DNA of 64,000 nucleotides from contig NZ_PXVC01000005.1 of assembly GCF_003011125.1 (NCBI RefSeq), forward strand, positions 26,786-90,785, written 5' to 3'. Below the pieces are notes generated by a model that saw nothing but the letters and a program-made list of their open reading frames with translations, was not told the DNA's origin and searched no databases. Shown piece after piece: positions 25,624 to 34,645 of this stretch; the first letter of the stretch is position 1; each line of letters opens with the position of its first letter. The stretch is from Synechococcus lacustris str. Tous. Lineage in GTDB: Bacteria > Cyanobacteriota > Cyanobacteriia > PCC-6307 > Cyanobiaceae. Both the position numbers and the translations under genes were made by a program.

Positions 25624-25965
25624 ATGGCCGGTTTCGGACTACCCAACTTCGGTCAACTAACCGAAGCCTTCAAGAAAGCGCAGCAGATTCAGCAAGATGC
25701 CCAAAAGCTCCAGGAAGAACTGGATGCCATGGAAATTGAAGGCACCAGTGTTAATGGCCTTGCCAGCATCTGGTTATCGGGCAACCAGCAGCCTTTGCGG
25801 GTGCAGTTAGCAGCCGAATTGCTCACAGAAGGTAAGGAAGCAACGGAAGCGGCCACCCTGGAAGCTTTGCAAAATGCCTACGCCCAATCCAGCGCCACCA
25901 TGAAGGGAAAAATGGAGGAGCTCACTGGCGGTTTAAACCTCAATCTGCCTGGGTTTAACGGTTGA
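25624..25965 (+). CDS. YbaB/EbfC-family nucleoid-associated protein
   Basis: A 113-residue DNA-binding protein starting [20 protein letters not shown] at ATG 25624. The N-terminal helix ([20 protein letters not shown]), the central [15 protein letters not shown] strands and the C-terminal helix ([11 protein letters not shown]) match the YbaB tweezer-like dimer. It probably contributes to chromosome organisation. It follows murB by 26 bp. Its TGA directly abuts the TGA of rsgA on the other strand (TGATCA), so the two transcripts must overlap. Confidence 0.9.
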   Translation: MAGFGLPNFGQLTEAFKKAQQIQQDAQKLQEELDAMEIEGTSVNGLASIWLSGNQQPLRVQLAAELLTEGKEATEAATLEALQNAYAQSSATMKGKMEELTGGLNLNLPGFNG

Positions 25966-26841
25966 TCACAGCTGATCCTGCATCAGGCTTTGATACAACC
26001 CATAACGCTCCCAGCTGCGCTCAAGCCCACAGCCCGGTTCCTGTAGGTGGCGGCAATCATTAAAACGACAGCGCCTACCAGCCCTGAGCTGCTGGCGAAT
26101 TTCAGGAAATAAAGAAGCAAATTCCCCTGGATTAGGGGGCAATTCAGGTCGATTAAAACCCGGAGTATCAGCGAGCAAAGCGTTTGGCGCTAGCGGAAAG
26201 AGTTCCACATGGCGGGTGGTATGGCGGCCCCGTTGCAACTTTCCAGAAACTGCAGCGGTTCGCAGTTGCAAATCGGGCAGCAAAGCATTCAGCAAGCTGG
26301 TTTTACCCACACCACTGGGGCCGCAGAGCACTGAGATGCCAGGGCATAACCGCAAACGCAAGCCCTCGAGGGCCTGAACGTTGCCATGGGCGATGCTGTG
26401 GGGTTCATAACCCCAACTGCGCAGGCGCTCAAGCCATTCCAAACACTGCTCGCTGCTAACTAAATCGGCCTTGCTGAGCACAGGCAGCACCTCAAGGCCA
26501 GTGGCTTCAGCGCTGAGCAAAAATCTGCTGAGCCCTTGGGCATCAAGGCTGGGTTGGGCCAAAGCCACCACCACCACCACCCGATCTGCGTTGGCAAGGG
26601 CTGGCCGCTGCAGGCTGCTGCTGCGGGGCTCAAGGGCGGCAATGGCGGCGCGGCCGTCAAGCCAATCAACACCATCAAGGCCCACCCAATCGCCCACCAT
26701 TACCTGTTCGCCTTGGTGAGCAAGGCGCGAACGACGGGTGCAAAGCAATATTTGTTGGCCGGCTGGGCCGGGTTGTTGCAATTTAACTCTGCAAAAATTT
26801 GCCTCTAGGGCCATCACCTGAGCCCGCAGCAATTCAGCCAC
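25966..26841 (-). CDS. rsgA: Ribosome small-subunit-dependent GTPase RsgA
   Basis: RsgA is a circularly permuted GTPase that checks late 30S assembly. An OB-fold N-terminus precedes G4 (VLSKADL), then G1 (LCGPSGVGKTSLLNALLP) and G3 (DTPGFNRPEL), the permuted G4-G1-G3 order. The C-terminal zinc motif is CRFNDCRHLQEPGC with the preceding Cys/His. Length is 291 aa. It is the last gene of grpE-dnaJ-tusA-like-rsgA; its start overlaps the TusA-like stop by 8 bp. Confidence 0.94.
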   Translation of the reverse strand: MAELLRAQVMALEANFCRVKLQQPGPAGQQILLCTRRSRLAHQGEQVMVGDWVGLDGVDWLDGRAAIAALEPRSSSLQRPALANADRVVVVVALAQPSLDAQGLSRFLLSAEATGLEVLPVLSKADLVSSEQCLEWLERLRSWGYEPHSIAHGNVQALEGLRLRLCPGISVLCGPSGVGKTSLLNALLPDLQLRTAAVSGKLQRGRHTTRHVELFPLAPNALLADTPGFNRPELPPNPGEFASLFPEIRQQLRAGRRCRFNDCRHLQEPGCGLERSWERYGLYQSLMQDQL

Positions 26842-27052
26842 GGATGATCTTTAACTGCACCGAACCATCGATTTGAGGTATGCGTTCTAACTGCTTTACC
26901 TGATCTGAACCCTGCAGGGATTCCACCACCAGGCGATCCGGTTCACCAGCATCAAGCCACACCTGCAGGGTGCTGCCCGGCGCTAATGCTTCAAGGGCAA
27001 GGCGGGTGCGGATAAAATTTAAGGGGCAGGGTGTGCCACGCAAATCAAGCAC
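26834..27052 (-). CDS. TusA/SirA-family sulfur-carrier-like protein
   Basis: A 72-residue protein from GTG 27052: LDLRGTPCPLNFIRTRLALE carries the family CPxx motif with the conserved Cys at residue 9. The beta-alpha-beta-alpha-beta fold ends in a QLKIIRG strand. TusA relays sulfane sulfur for tRNA thiolation in E. coli, while cyanobacterial members are mostly uncharacterised. It sits between dnaJ and rsgA and overlaps rsgA by 8 bp. The partner protein is unknown. Confidence 0.85.
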   Translation of the reverse strand: MLDLRGTPCPLNFIRTRLALEALAPGSTLQVWLDAGEPDRLVVESLQGSDQVKQLERIPQIDGSVQLKIIRG

Positions 27053-27094
27053 GGTGATGGCAAAGTTTGAAATTAATTATCATTGAAATAAATG

Positions 27095-28198
27095 TCATTG
27101 GAATAAACCGCCAAATAAACCTTTCCCCTTGGGATGGCTTCTAGCGATAGTGGTTAACTCTTCCAATAGTTCCCGCTCTTTTGCTTCTAACTTTTGCGGC
27201 ACCACTACTTTTATGGTGAACATGTGATTACCGCGGGCCACGGGATTACCCAGGCGGGGCACACCGCGATCTTTAAGGGTGAGCACCGTTCCGGGTTGGG
27301 TGCCGGGGGGTATTTGAAATTCTTCTGGCCCATCAACGGTTTCCACCTGCAGGCGATCACCTAAAATCGCCTGTAGATAACTGATCGGCAATTCGGAATT
27401 TATATGAATTCCATCACGCCGCAATTTGGCATCAGCCTGCACAAATAACACCACATAAAGATCACCGGAGGGGCCGCCCCTCATGCCGGCATTGCCCTCA
27501 TTATTAACGCGTAGCCTTGTACCTGAATCAACACCAGCGGGAATATTAATTCTCAATTTCTTGCGCACCTGTTGCACCCCTTGGCCAGCGCAATCGGAAC
27601 AGGGATCAGCAATCACCTGGCCATTGCCTTCGCAGGCTGGGCATGGTGCCACTTGGGTGAAGGTGCCAAAGGGGGTGCGGGTGGCCCTACGCACCTGGCC
27701 GCTGCCCCCACAGGTGCTGCAATTAACAGGGCCACTGCCAGCCTTTGCGCCACTGCCTTTACAGGTGTTACAGGTTTCTAAATGGCGAATTTGGATTTCT
27801 TTTTCTTGGCCAAAAACCGCCTCTTTAAAACTGATATTTAGGTCGAAACGCAGGTCGTCGCCTTGGCGAGGTCCCCGCTGCCGTTGGCCTTGGCCGGCGG
27901 CACCACCAAAACCACTAAAAAAGGTTTCAAATAAATCAGCAAAACCGCCCATGTCGCCCATGTCGGGAGCGCCGGCAGCACCTGATACACCGGCTTCACC
28001 GAATTGGTCGTAGCGGGCCCTGGTTTTGGGATCACCCAACACCTCATAGGCACGGCCCACCTCCTTGAACTTATCTTCAGCTCCGGGATCTTTATTTACA
28101 TCAGGGTGATACTGACGGGCCAAACGCCTGTAGGCGCGTTTTAAGCTTTCAGCATCAGCATCCCTGGGAACTCCGAGGAGCTCGTAATAATCAGCCAT
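27095..28198 (-). CDS. dnaJ: Chaperone protein DnaJ
   Basis: This is a type I DnaJ (Hsp40) co-chaperone. The J-domain [20 protein letters not shown] with HPD (YHPDVNKD) covers about residues 1-70. A Gly-rich region follows ([16 protein letters not shown]), then the zinc domain with four CxxCxGxG-type repeats ([32 protein letters not shown]), and then the C-terminal substrate-binding domains. It is 367 aa. Its ATG overlaps the grpE stop by one base (TGATG), so translation is probably coupled. Confidence 0.96.
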   Translation of the reverse strand: MADYYELLGVPRDADAESLKRAYRRLARQYHPDVNKDPGAEDKFKEVGRAYEVLGDPKTRARYDQFGEAGVSGAAGAPDMGDMGGFADLFETFFSGFGGAAGQGQRQRGPRQGDDLRFDLNISFKEAVFGQEKEIQIRHLETCNTCKGSGAKAGSGPVNCSTCGGSGQVRRATRTPFGTFTQVAPCPACEGNGQVIADPCSDCAGQGVQQVRKKLRINIPAGVDSGTRLRVNNEGNAGMRGGPSGDLYVVLFVQADAKLRRDGIHINSELPISYLQAILGDRLQVETVDGPEEFQIPPGTQPGTVLTLKDRGVPRLGNPVARGNHMFTIKVVVPQKLEAKERELLEELTTIARSHPKGKGLFGGLFQ

Positions 28199-28851
28199 CA
28201 GTTACCTTCAGCCTCAACATTGGTTTCAACGGAAGTATTTTCAATTGGGTTGCCATTATTTGGGTTGCCATCAGCAGCGCCCGGACCCATCGATACCTTC
28301 ACCATGGCGTGACGCAAAACGCGGCCATCAAGGTGATAACCGCGCTGTAGTTCTTCGATAACCACATCTTCAGAGTGGATTTCACTTGGTTCATGCAGAA
28401 CCGCCTCGTGGAGGCTGGGATCAAAGCGTTCACCCTCCACCCGCATCGGCGATACGCCTAATTGCTTCATCACATCCACCAACTGTTTATACAAACCCTG
28501 GTAACTGCGATGTAAACCCTGGGCCTCTTCCCCTTCGGGATTGAGCTGTTGGCGGGCCCGCTCAAAGTTGTCTACCACCGGCAGAATTTCGCTCAAGGTG
28601 CTGCAGATCAACTGCACGCGCAGATCTTCAGAGTCCCGTTGCTGCCGTTTACGAAAGTTATCGAAATCGGCGGCAATCCGCATGTATTGCCCGCGCAGGG
28701 ATTCATTTTCTTGGCGCAGGCTGGTGAGTTCAGCCGTTAGATCGGGCTCAACAGCCCCATTGTTCAGCTCCTCCACCGGTGCCGCTACTTCCTCAGGAGC
28801 TGAATTATCAAGCTCAGGGGCGGGGGATTCTTCGTTCATGGGGCGGCCCAT
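28198..28851 (-). CDS. grpE: GrpE nucleotide exchange factor
   Basis: GrpE releases ADP from DnaK. The acidic, disordered N-terminus (about residues 1-50) is followed by a long coiled-coil ([35 protein letters not shown]) and the C-terminal beta domain with [24 protein letters not shown] sequence ([20 protein letters not shown]). The start may be ATG 28839 (MNEESPAP). It is the first gene of the grpE-dnaJ operon. Its 5' end is antisense to the longest possible pilB frame. Confidence 0.95.
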   Translation of the reverse strand: MGRPMNEESPAPELDNSAPEEVAAPVEELNNGAVEPDLTAELTSLRQENESLRGQYMRIAADFDNFRKRQQRDSEDLRVQLICSTLSEILPVVDNFERARQQLNPEGEEAQGLHRSYQGLYKQLVDVMKQLGVSPMRVEGERFDPSLHEAVLHEPSEIHSEDVVIEELQRGYHLDGRVLRHAMVKVSMGPGAADGNPNNGNPIENTSVETNVEAEGN

Positions 28852-28937
28852 TGGAATTCATCCATGTTGCTGGGAGCCCTACCCATGAATCAAGGTCGGG
28901 AAACCCCGCCATCCTGAAACCAGTTGTTTGGTTTGCG

Positions 28938-30284
28938 GTGGAGAAATTTGAACTCACGGAAAGCGCTGCCACCGGCAACGCCTCCCCAATGGTGCAATTG
29001 GCAGATCGCATCCTGCTGCAAGCTCTCGATAGCCAAGCCAGCGACATTCACATAGAACCCCAAGAAACTGAATTGCGGGTGCGCTTAAGGATCGATGGGG
29101 TGCTGCAAAACGCCTTTGAACCGCTGCCGGCCGGGCTGATTCCAGCCCTCACCAGCCGTTTCAAAATCATGGCTGATCTGGATATCGCCGAGCGGCGTTT
29201 GGCCCAAGACGGCCGCATCCGTTGTGGTTATCGGGGCCGCACCGTTGATTTCCGCATCAATTCAATGCCAAGCCGCTTTGGCGAAAAACTGGTGTTGCGC
29301 CTTTTGGATACCAGTGCAACCGAGCTCAACTTGGAGCAGCTCATTAATGATCCATTTGTGCTGGCGGAACTGCGGGAACTGGGCCGCATGCCCTACGGAA
29401 TCCTGCTGGTAACAGGTCCCACCGGTTCCGGCAAAAGCACCACCCTTTATGGCTTGCTTGCAGAACGCAATCAAACGGAAATCAACATCTCAACGGTGGA
29501 AGATCCGATCGAATACACCCTGGCTGGTGTTACCCAAACCCAGGTAAATCGTGAAAAGGGCTTTGATTTTGCCCAGGCCCTAAGGGCATTTATGCGACAA
29601 GACCCGGATGTGTTGCTGGTGGGCGAAACCCGCGACCTGGAAACCGCCAAAACTGCCCTTGAAGCTGCATTAACCGGTCACCTGGTGCTCACCACCCTGC
29701 ATTGCAACGATGCCCCCAGCGCCATAGCCCGCCTAGGGGAGATGGGGGTAGAAACATTTTTATTGAGTGCAGCATTGGTGGGTGTGTTGTCGCAGCGCTT
29801 GCTGAGGCGCCTATGCAGCCACTGCTCTGAAACGCACGAGCCAGCTGGGGCAGACCTGGCAAGGCTGGGGTTCCTAGCGAGCCAAAGCAGTAAGCACAGC
29901 TTTCGCCGTGCTCCAAAAACAAACACTTGCCGCCATTGCGCTGGCCTTGGTTACCGCGGCCGTATTGGTGTATTCGAACTGATGCGCATCAATGAGCCAA
30001 TGGCCGCGGCCATCGCCAAGGGTGCCAGCAGCAATGAATTGAGAGATTTAGCGATAGCAAATGGCATGCAAACGCTCTTGGGCAGCGGCCTACGCCTGGC
30101 CCAACAGGGCCTCACCAGCCTTGAGGAAGTTGAACGGGTGTTGTTAACCGATGGGGGACTCCAGCAGGAGTTGCGTAGGCAACAAATAAACGGCGCCACC
30201 TGCAGGGGCTGCAAGGCCGGCCTTAAAAATGAATGGCTGGATTGCCCCTATTGCTTAACCCCGAGGGGAACACTGCAGCCATGA
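28938..30284 (+). CDS. pilB: Type IV pilus assembly ATPase PilB (short N-terminus)
   Basis: This is the extension-motor ATPase for type IV pili. The core is complete: ASDIHIEPQETELRVRLRID, Walker A GPTGSGKSTTL, Asp box STVEDPIEY, Walker B DPDVLLVGETRD, His box TGHLVLTTLH. The zinc motif CSHC...CRHC is near the C-terminus, and a second CRGC...CPYC ribbon closes the protein. The open frame begins at 28779 (max 501 aa) and its first part is antisense to grpE. GTG 28938 (448 aa) and TTG 28851 are candidate starts. In either case the usual N-terminal MshEN-like domain of PilB seems absent. It begins the pilB-pilT-pilC operon. Confidence 0.88.
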   Translation: MEKFELTESAATGNASPMVQLADRILLQALDSQASDIHIEPQETELRVRLRIDGVLQNAFEPLPAGLIPALTSRFKIMADLDIAERRLAQDGRIRCGYRGRTVDFRINSMPSRFGEKLVLRLLDTSATELNLEQLINDPFVLAELRELGRMPYGILLVTGPTGSGKSTTLYGLLAERNQTEINISTVEDPIEYTLAGVTQTQVNREKGFDFAQALRAFMRQDPDVLLVGETRDLETAKTALEAALTGHLVLTTLHCNDAPSAIARLGEMGVETFLLSAALVGVLSQRLLRRLCSHCSETHEPAGADLARLGFLASQSSKHSFRRAPKTNTCRHCAGLGYRGRIGVFELMRINEPMAAAIAKGASSNELRDLAIANGMQTLLGSGLRLAQQGLTSLEEVERVLLTDGGLQQELRRQQINGATCRGCKAGLKNEWLDCPYCLTPRGTLQP

Positions 30285-30296
30285 AGCCCATGGCCC

Positions 30297-31385
30297 ATGG
30301 CTACAACCCTTGATCCACTACTGAATGATTGGCTGCTACGGCTGCTTGCTGGTGGCGGCAGCGATCTACATCTATCCGCCAATGCACCCCCCTACGGCCG
30401 TTTTAATGGCTCGCTGGCAAAGATGGCAGAAACCAGCCTAAACAGGGTTCAAACAGGGCATTTGATTTGTTCTTTACTCACAACTAATCAAATAGAACAG
30501 CTCGAAAAAAACCTGGAACTAGATTGCGCCTATGAATTAAACGGCGCCGGTAGATTCCGGCTAAATGTATTTAAAGAGAAGGGTTGCTATGCAGCCTGCC
30601 TGAGGGCCTTGGGTGATCGAATCCCAAGTTTTGAACAACTGGGGCTTCCCGCTGCGCTGCAGCAAATAAGCAAACGTCCAAATGGATTGGTGTTGGTTAC
30701 TGGCCCAACGGGCTCGGGAAAAAGTAGCACCCTAGCGGCCCTATTAGAGTATATAAATCAAAATCAAGCAAGCCACATAATCACCATAGAAGATCCCATT
30801 GAATTCGTATATAATTCTGCAAAAAGCTTAATTCATCAGCGTCAGCTTGGTGAGGATACCCACAGTTTTACAAATGCCCTCAGAGCTGCATTAAGGGAGG
30901 ATCCAGATGTGATATTAGTTGGTGAATTAAGGGATCTAGAAACAATTCAATTGGCAATTAGTGCCGCCGAAACTGGTCATTTGGTATTTGCAACCCTGCA
31001 CACCAGCTCCGCAGCCCAAACGGTAGATCGCCTTGTTGATGTATTTCCGGCAGACCAGCAAAGCCAGATTCGCATGCAACTAAGCAGCAGCCTAGTGGCT
31101 GTTTTTGCCCAAAACCTATGCAGAGCAGTAGAGCCCAAAAATGGCTGTTTTGGCAGGGTGATCGCCCAAGAAATTATGCTAAGAACCCCTGCCATTGCCA
31201 ATTTAATCCGCGAGGCTAAAACAGCCCAAATATATTCACAACTGCAAACTGGCAATCAATATGGCATGCAAACAATGGAGCAATCGCTTGCAAATCTAGT
31301 AAATAGCGGCAAGATTAGCCAGCAAGAGGCATTAAGGAAAACAAATAAATCAGCGGAATTAGAATATTTAATTGGGGGCAGCTAA
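30297..31385 (+). CDS. pilT: Type IV pilus retraction ATPase PilT
   Basis: PilT depolymerises pili, driving twitching and DNA uptake. Motifs: SDLHLSANAPPYGRFNG in the N-terminal domain, Walker A GPTGSGKSSTLAALL, ITIEDPIEFVY, Walker B DPDVILVGELRDLET and the His box AETGHLVFATLHTSSA. The AIRNLIRE-type C-terminal motif appears as AIANLIREAKTAQIYSQLQT. Length is 362 aa. It lies 12 bp after pilB and overlaps pilC by TAATG. The DNA is visibly more AT-rich than its neighbours. Confidence 0.95.
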   Translation: MATTLDPLLNDWLLRLLAGGGSDLHLSANAPPYGRFNGSLAKMAETSLNRVQTGHLICSLLTTNQIEQLEKNLELDCAYELNGAGRFRLNVFKEKGCYAACLRALGDRIPSFEQLGLPAALQQISKRPNGLVLVTGPTGSGKSSTLAALLEYINQNQASHIITIEDPIEFVYNSAKSLIHQRQLGEDTHSFTNALRAALREDPDVILVGELRDLETIQLAISAAETGHLVFATLHTSSAAQTVDRLVDVFPADQQSQIRMQLSSSLVAVFAQNLCRAVEPKNGCFGRVIAQEIMLRTPAIANLIREAKTAQIYSQLQTGNQYGMQTMEQSLANLVNSGKISQQEALRKTNKSAELEYLIGGS

Positions 31386-32620
31386 TGGCTCCCAAAATAT
31401 TTCTTTGCAGCCATCGCAGCCGCCAAGGCACTGAGCAGATTATTAAAATTAAAGCGAATAATGAATCAGATGCTAAAAGAATTTTAAGGCAGCGGGGCAT
31501 CCTAGCTTTTGCCATCAAAGAAAGCCTGGCTGAAAGCAAGCAATCAGCAAAGCCTCTGGGCATTAAATTAAATTTTGAAAAGCGCCCAGGGGTTAGGGAA
31601 AAAGCATTATTTGCAAATAAATTAGCAGCTTTGGTTGGCGCAGGACTGCCGATTATTCGCAGCCTTGATTTAATTACTAAACAACAAAAACAACCACTAT
31701 TTAAAAGGGCCTTATTAAATGTTTCCCTCAATGTGAATGGGGGCAACTCCCTTGGCGACAGCCTTAGGCAATGGCCCCAAGTATTCGATCCATTGATCGT
31801 AACAATGGTGGAGGCTGGCGAAGCCGGTGGGTTGCTGGAGGAGGTTTTGAAGCGCTTGGCAATGCTGCTGGAAAATAATGCAAAATTGCAAAACCAAATT
31901 CGCGGCGCCTTGGCTTATCCGATAACTGTGCTGATAATTGCTCTGCTGGTATTTCTTGGCATGACAATCTTTCTAATACCCACATTTGCAGATATCTTTA
32001 AAGAATTGGGTGCTGAACTACCTGCATTTACCGTATTGATGCTTAATTTTAGTGTGCTGTTGCGCTCGCCATTTGCGATTATATTTATGGCGCCAGTAAT
32101 TGCTGGTTATTTTATATTGCGTCGCAGCCACGCAACCCCAGAAGGGCGGCTAAAAATCGATGGCTTTTTACTGCAATTACCGATCTTTGGAGAGCTGATT
32201 CAAAAAACGGATACCGCCCAGTTTTGTAGAACATTTAGCAGCCTTAGCAGGGCGGGTGTGCCGATACTAATGGGCCTTAAAATAGTTGCCGACAGTGTTG
32301 GTAATCGGGTACTTGCCAACGGGCTGGTTGCGGCGCGCCTAGGGGTGCAAGATGGCATTAGCTTAAGCCAAGCCCTCGGCCGTAGCCACTTATTCCCATC
32401 CCTTGCAATCAGTTTAATTGCTATCGGAGAGGAAACAGGTGAAATGGACGTGATGCTTTCCAAGGTTGCAGATTTTTATGAGGATGAAATCGCCATAGCT
32501 GTAAAAACAATTACCACAATGTTGGAGCCAATGATGATTGTTGTTGTTGGCGCGATCGTGGGCTCAATTTTATTAGCTATGTACTTACCAATGTTTAGTG
32601 TATTTAATAAAATTGCTTAG
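31385..32620 (+). CDS. pilC: Type IV pilus inner-membrane platform protein PilC
   Basis: PilC is the membrane platform that the PilB and PilT motors act on. The two GspF domains are visible, one with PGVREKALFANKLAALVGAG and one with TDTAQFCRTFSSLSRAGVPI. Hydrophobic segments lie at about residues 175-200 (YPITVLIIALLVFLGMTIFL), 225-245, and 380-405 (MMIVVVGAIVGSILLAMYLP). Length is 411 aa. The start overlaps the pilT stop, and the stop TAG abuts the TAA of the convergent acyltransferase gene. It has the same AT-rich codon use as pilT. No pilin gene is in the window. Confidence 0.95.
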   Translation: MAPKIFLCSHRSRQGTEQIIKIKANNESDAKRILRQRGILAFAIKESLAESKQSAKPLGIKLNFEKRPGVREKALFANKLAALVGAGLPIIRSLDLITKQQKQPLFKRALLNVSLNVNGGNSLGDSLRQWPQVFDPLIVTMVEAGEAGGLLEEVLKRLAMLLENNAKLQNQIRGALAYPITVLIIALLVFLGMTIFLIPTFADIFKELGAELPAFTVLMLNFSVLLRSPFAIIFMAPVIAGYFILRRSHATPEGRLKIDGFLLQLPIFGELIQKTDTAQFCRTFSSLSRAGVPILMGLKIVADSVGNRVLANGLVAARLGVQDGISLSQALGRSHLFPSLAISLIAIGEETGEMDVMLSKVADFYEDEIAIAVKTITTMLEPMMIVVVGAIVGSILLAMYLPMFSVFNKIA

Positions 32621-34645
32621 TTAGGGGCTCCTGAATTGCGGCTGTTTTAGCAACCAACTACCCAGGGCGGCGCTGCCATAACCACTGAGGTGGTCATGGT
32701 CGGCATAGAGGGGCAGTGTGCCGCGCCAATTGCTGCAGGTTTTAGCATCACAAAATAAATTTATTGGATCAATTATTTGCAAACCCGGTAAACGCTTTTG
32801 CAAGCGCATTAGGCGTTCTAGGGCAGGTGCCCGATCGCTTTCAAAATCGGCACGCCTTTGGCTGCAATCCAGCTTGAGCTGTTGCTGCCAACCAAGGCAT
32901 TGTTTACCAAGCACGTTGTAAACAGGCCAGGGGGCAAGCAAGCCAACCTGCACGCCACTGGCTTGCAATCCACGCAAGGCTGGCTCTAGGTGTGAACCCA
33001 TCACGGGAGTGTTTGGGTTTACGTAACTTGCCACCTGCAACCGAGGCGAAAGGCGCGGCAAGCGCAAACTTGGCAGCAATAGGCGATCACCAGGCTTAGC
33101 CAGCCGTTTCACCAATGCAAGCGATTGGGCCTCATAAACGGAGCAGCGGCCTGGATCAAAGCTGTAGGAAAGCAATGAACAACCGCCCATTCCCGGCGGT
33201 GTTACAACAAAACCCACCAGGCCCGTCTTCGCTGCCACCAAGCTGCGCACCGCTGCCAGCAACGACCCGGCATGGGAATCACCCACCACAAATAAATGGC
33301 GGCGTTCTTCAGCAATGGCTTTGCCCGTTGCCTGCACCATGGTGAGCTGCAGGGCCATCCCAGGCGCCAATTGCTCAATTTGGCTAGCGGTTAGGGCAGA
33401 AGCAATTGCATCATTACTGGAAACATCCGCCGGCAATAGTTGTTGAATTGGCCTTGGATCATTGGCTGTCCAGGCATATTCTGAAAAAGTTGCCAAACCC
33501 AAAGGGGCCCGCAGCCGTTGCGCCTGGCTATCAAATAAAGCCAAACCAACTAAACCAAAGCCCCCCAACAAACCCAATCGAGCCAGGGAAGCACTCCTGC
33601 TCCAACCCAGTTCCACAAAGCGATAGGAAAACCAGGTGAGTAGGGCAGTTGCAAGCAAAGCAACGGGCAACCAAAACCCAGATTGGCTGCCAAATAAATA
33701 ACGGGCAAACACAATGCAAGGCCAGTGATAAAGGTAGAGCGAATAGGAAACAGCACCCAAGGCCTGCAACCCATTGGATTGGGCCAAAACCGCCAAGGGC
33801 GTTCCAGCGCCAAAGCCAAGCAAAACAGCACTAGCCAACACCGGTAGAACCACACCTGGCATTGGGTAGGAGCCTTTATTGGAAAGCAAAGCAAAACTGA
33901 GCAACAGCAATAAAAGGGCAAAAACTTGAATCAAACCGGCAAACTTTTTAAATTTGGCCAACAACCGCTTAAACCTGCTCGTTACTCCCGCCAAAGCAAG
34001 CAGCACACCTGTGGCCAGCTCCCAAAAGCGACTAAGTGGTGATAGATAGGCCCGCTCCGCTGCAACTTGCGACCAGTGCCAGGCCAGCAAAAAAGAGGCA
34101 AACCAAAGCGCCCCTGCGGCAAGCCAAAAGTGCCAACGGCGCTCAGTTCGAACAAAAGGCAGAAATATCAGCGGAAAAATTAAATAAAATTGCTCTTCAA
34201 TTCCCAAAGACCAAGTATGCAGATAAGGATTTAAATACTCATCTGGGCTAAAATAATTTGTTTGCTGTGATATAAGCTTTAAATTAGATACCCCCAATAA
34301 ACCAGTGATCGAATAGCCGGAAAAGCTATGGAACAAGCGCTTGTCGTAAATCAAATAACTAATGGCTGCAATAATCAAAAGAGCAACCAATAACGGTGGC
34401 ATTATTCGCCGCAAACGCCGTTTAAAATAATCACTGAAACCCATTTCCCTATCTGGATCTTTAGCTTGCCTCGCAAGCAATGCATAGGTAACTACATATC
34501 CCGAGATAACAAAAAATAGATCCACACCGCCGTAGCCACCAGGCAGTAAATCAGGGAATAAATGAAAGATGAGCACCGCCAGCACCGCCACACCACGCAG
34601 GGCTTGAATATCTGCGCGAAATGGCAACCTATGGCCTTGAATCAT
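32621..34645 (-). CDS. Acyltransferase 3 / SGNH fusion (OafA-like O-acetyltransferase)
   Basis: A 674-residue membrane protein. The N-terminal acyltransferase-3 domain begins RADIQALRGVAVLAVLIFHL (R-x10-H catalytic motif), with GGVDLFFVISGYV and about ten transmembrane helices (to about residue 360). A C-terminal extracytoplasmic SGNH domain (about residues 440-670) has VVGDSHAGSLL (Ser block) and DHDHLSGYGS (Asp-His block). Such proteins O-acetylate surface polysaccharides (lipopolysaccharide, capsule, peptidoglycan). The substrate here is unknown. It is coupled by ATGA to the upstream flavoprotein and convergent with pilC with no gap. Confidence 0.88.
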   Translation of the reverse strand: MIQGHRLPFRADIQALRGVAVLAVLIFHLFPDLLPGGYGGVDLFFVISGYVVTYALLARQAKDPDREMGFSDYFKRRLRRIMPPLLVALLIIAAISYLIYDKRLFHSFSGYSITGLLGVSNLKLISQQTNYFSPDEYLNPYLHTWSLGIEEQFYLIFPLIFLPFVRTERRWHFWLAAGALWFASFLLAWHWSQVAAERAYLSPLSRFWELATGVLLALAGVTSRFKRLLAKFKKFAGLIQVFALLLLLLSFALLSNKGSYPMPGVVLPVLASAVLLGFGAGTPLAVLAQSNGLQALGAVSYSLYLYHWPCIVFARYLFGSQSGFWLPVALLATALLTWFSYRFVELGWSRSASLARLGLLGGFGLVGLALFDSQAQRLRAPLGLATFSEYAWTANDPRPIQQLLPADVSSNDAIASALTASQIEQLAPGMALQLTMVQATGKAIAEERRHLFVVGDSHAGSLLAAVRSLVAAKTGLVGFVVTPPGMGGCSLLSYSFDPGRCSVYEAQSLALVKRLAKPGDRLLLPSLRLPRLSPRLQVASYVNPNTPVMGSHLEPALRGLQASGVQVGLLAPWPVYNVLGKQCLGWQQQLKLDCSQRRADFESDRAPALERLMRLQKRLPGLQIIDPINLFCDAKTCSNWRGTLPLYADHDHLSGYGSAALGSWLLKQPQFRSP

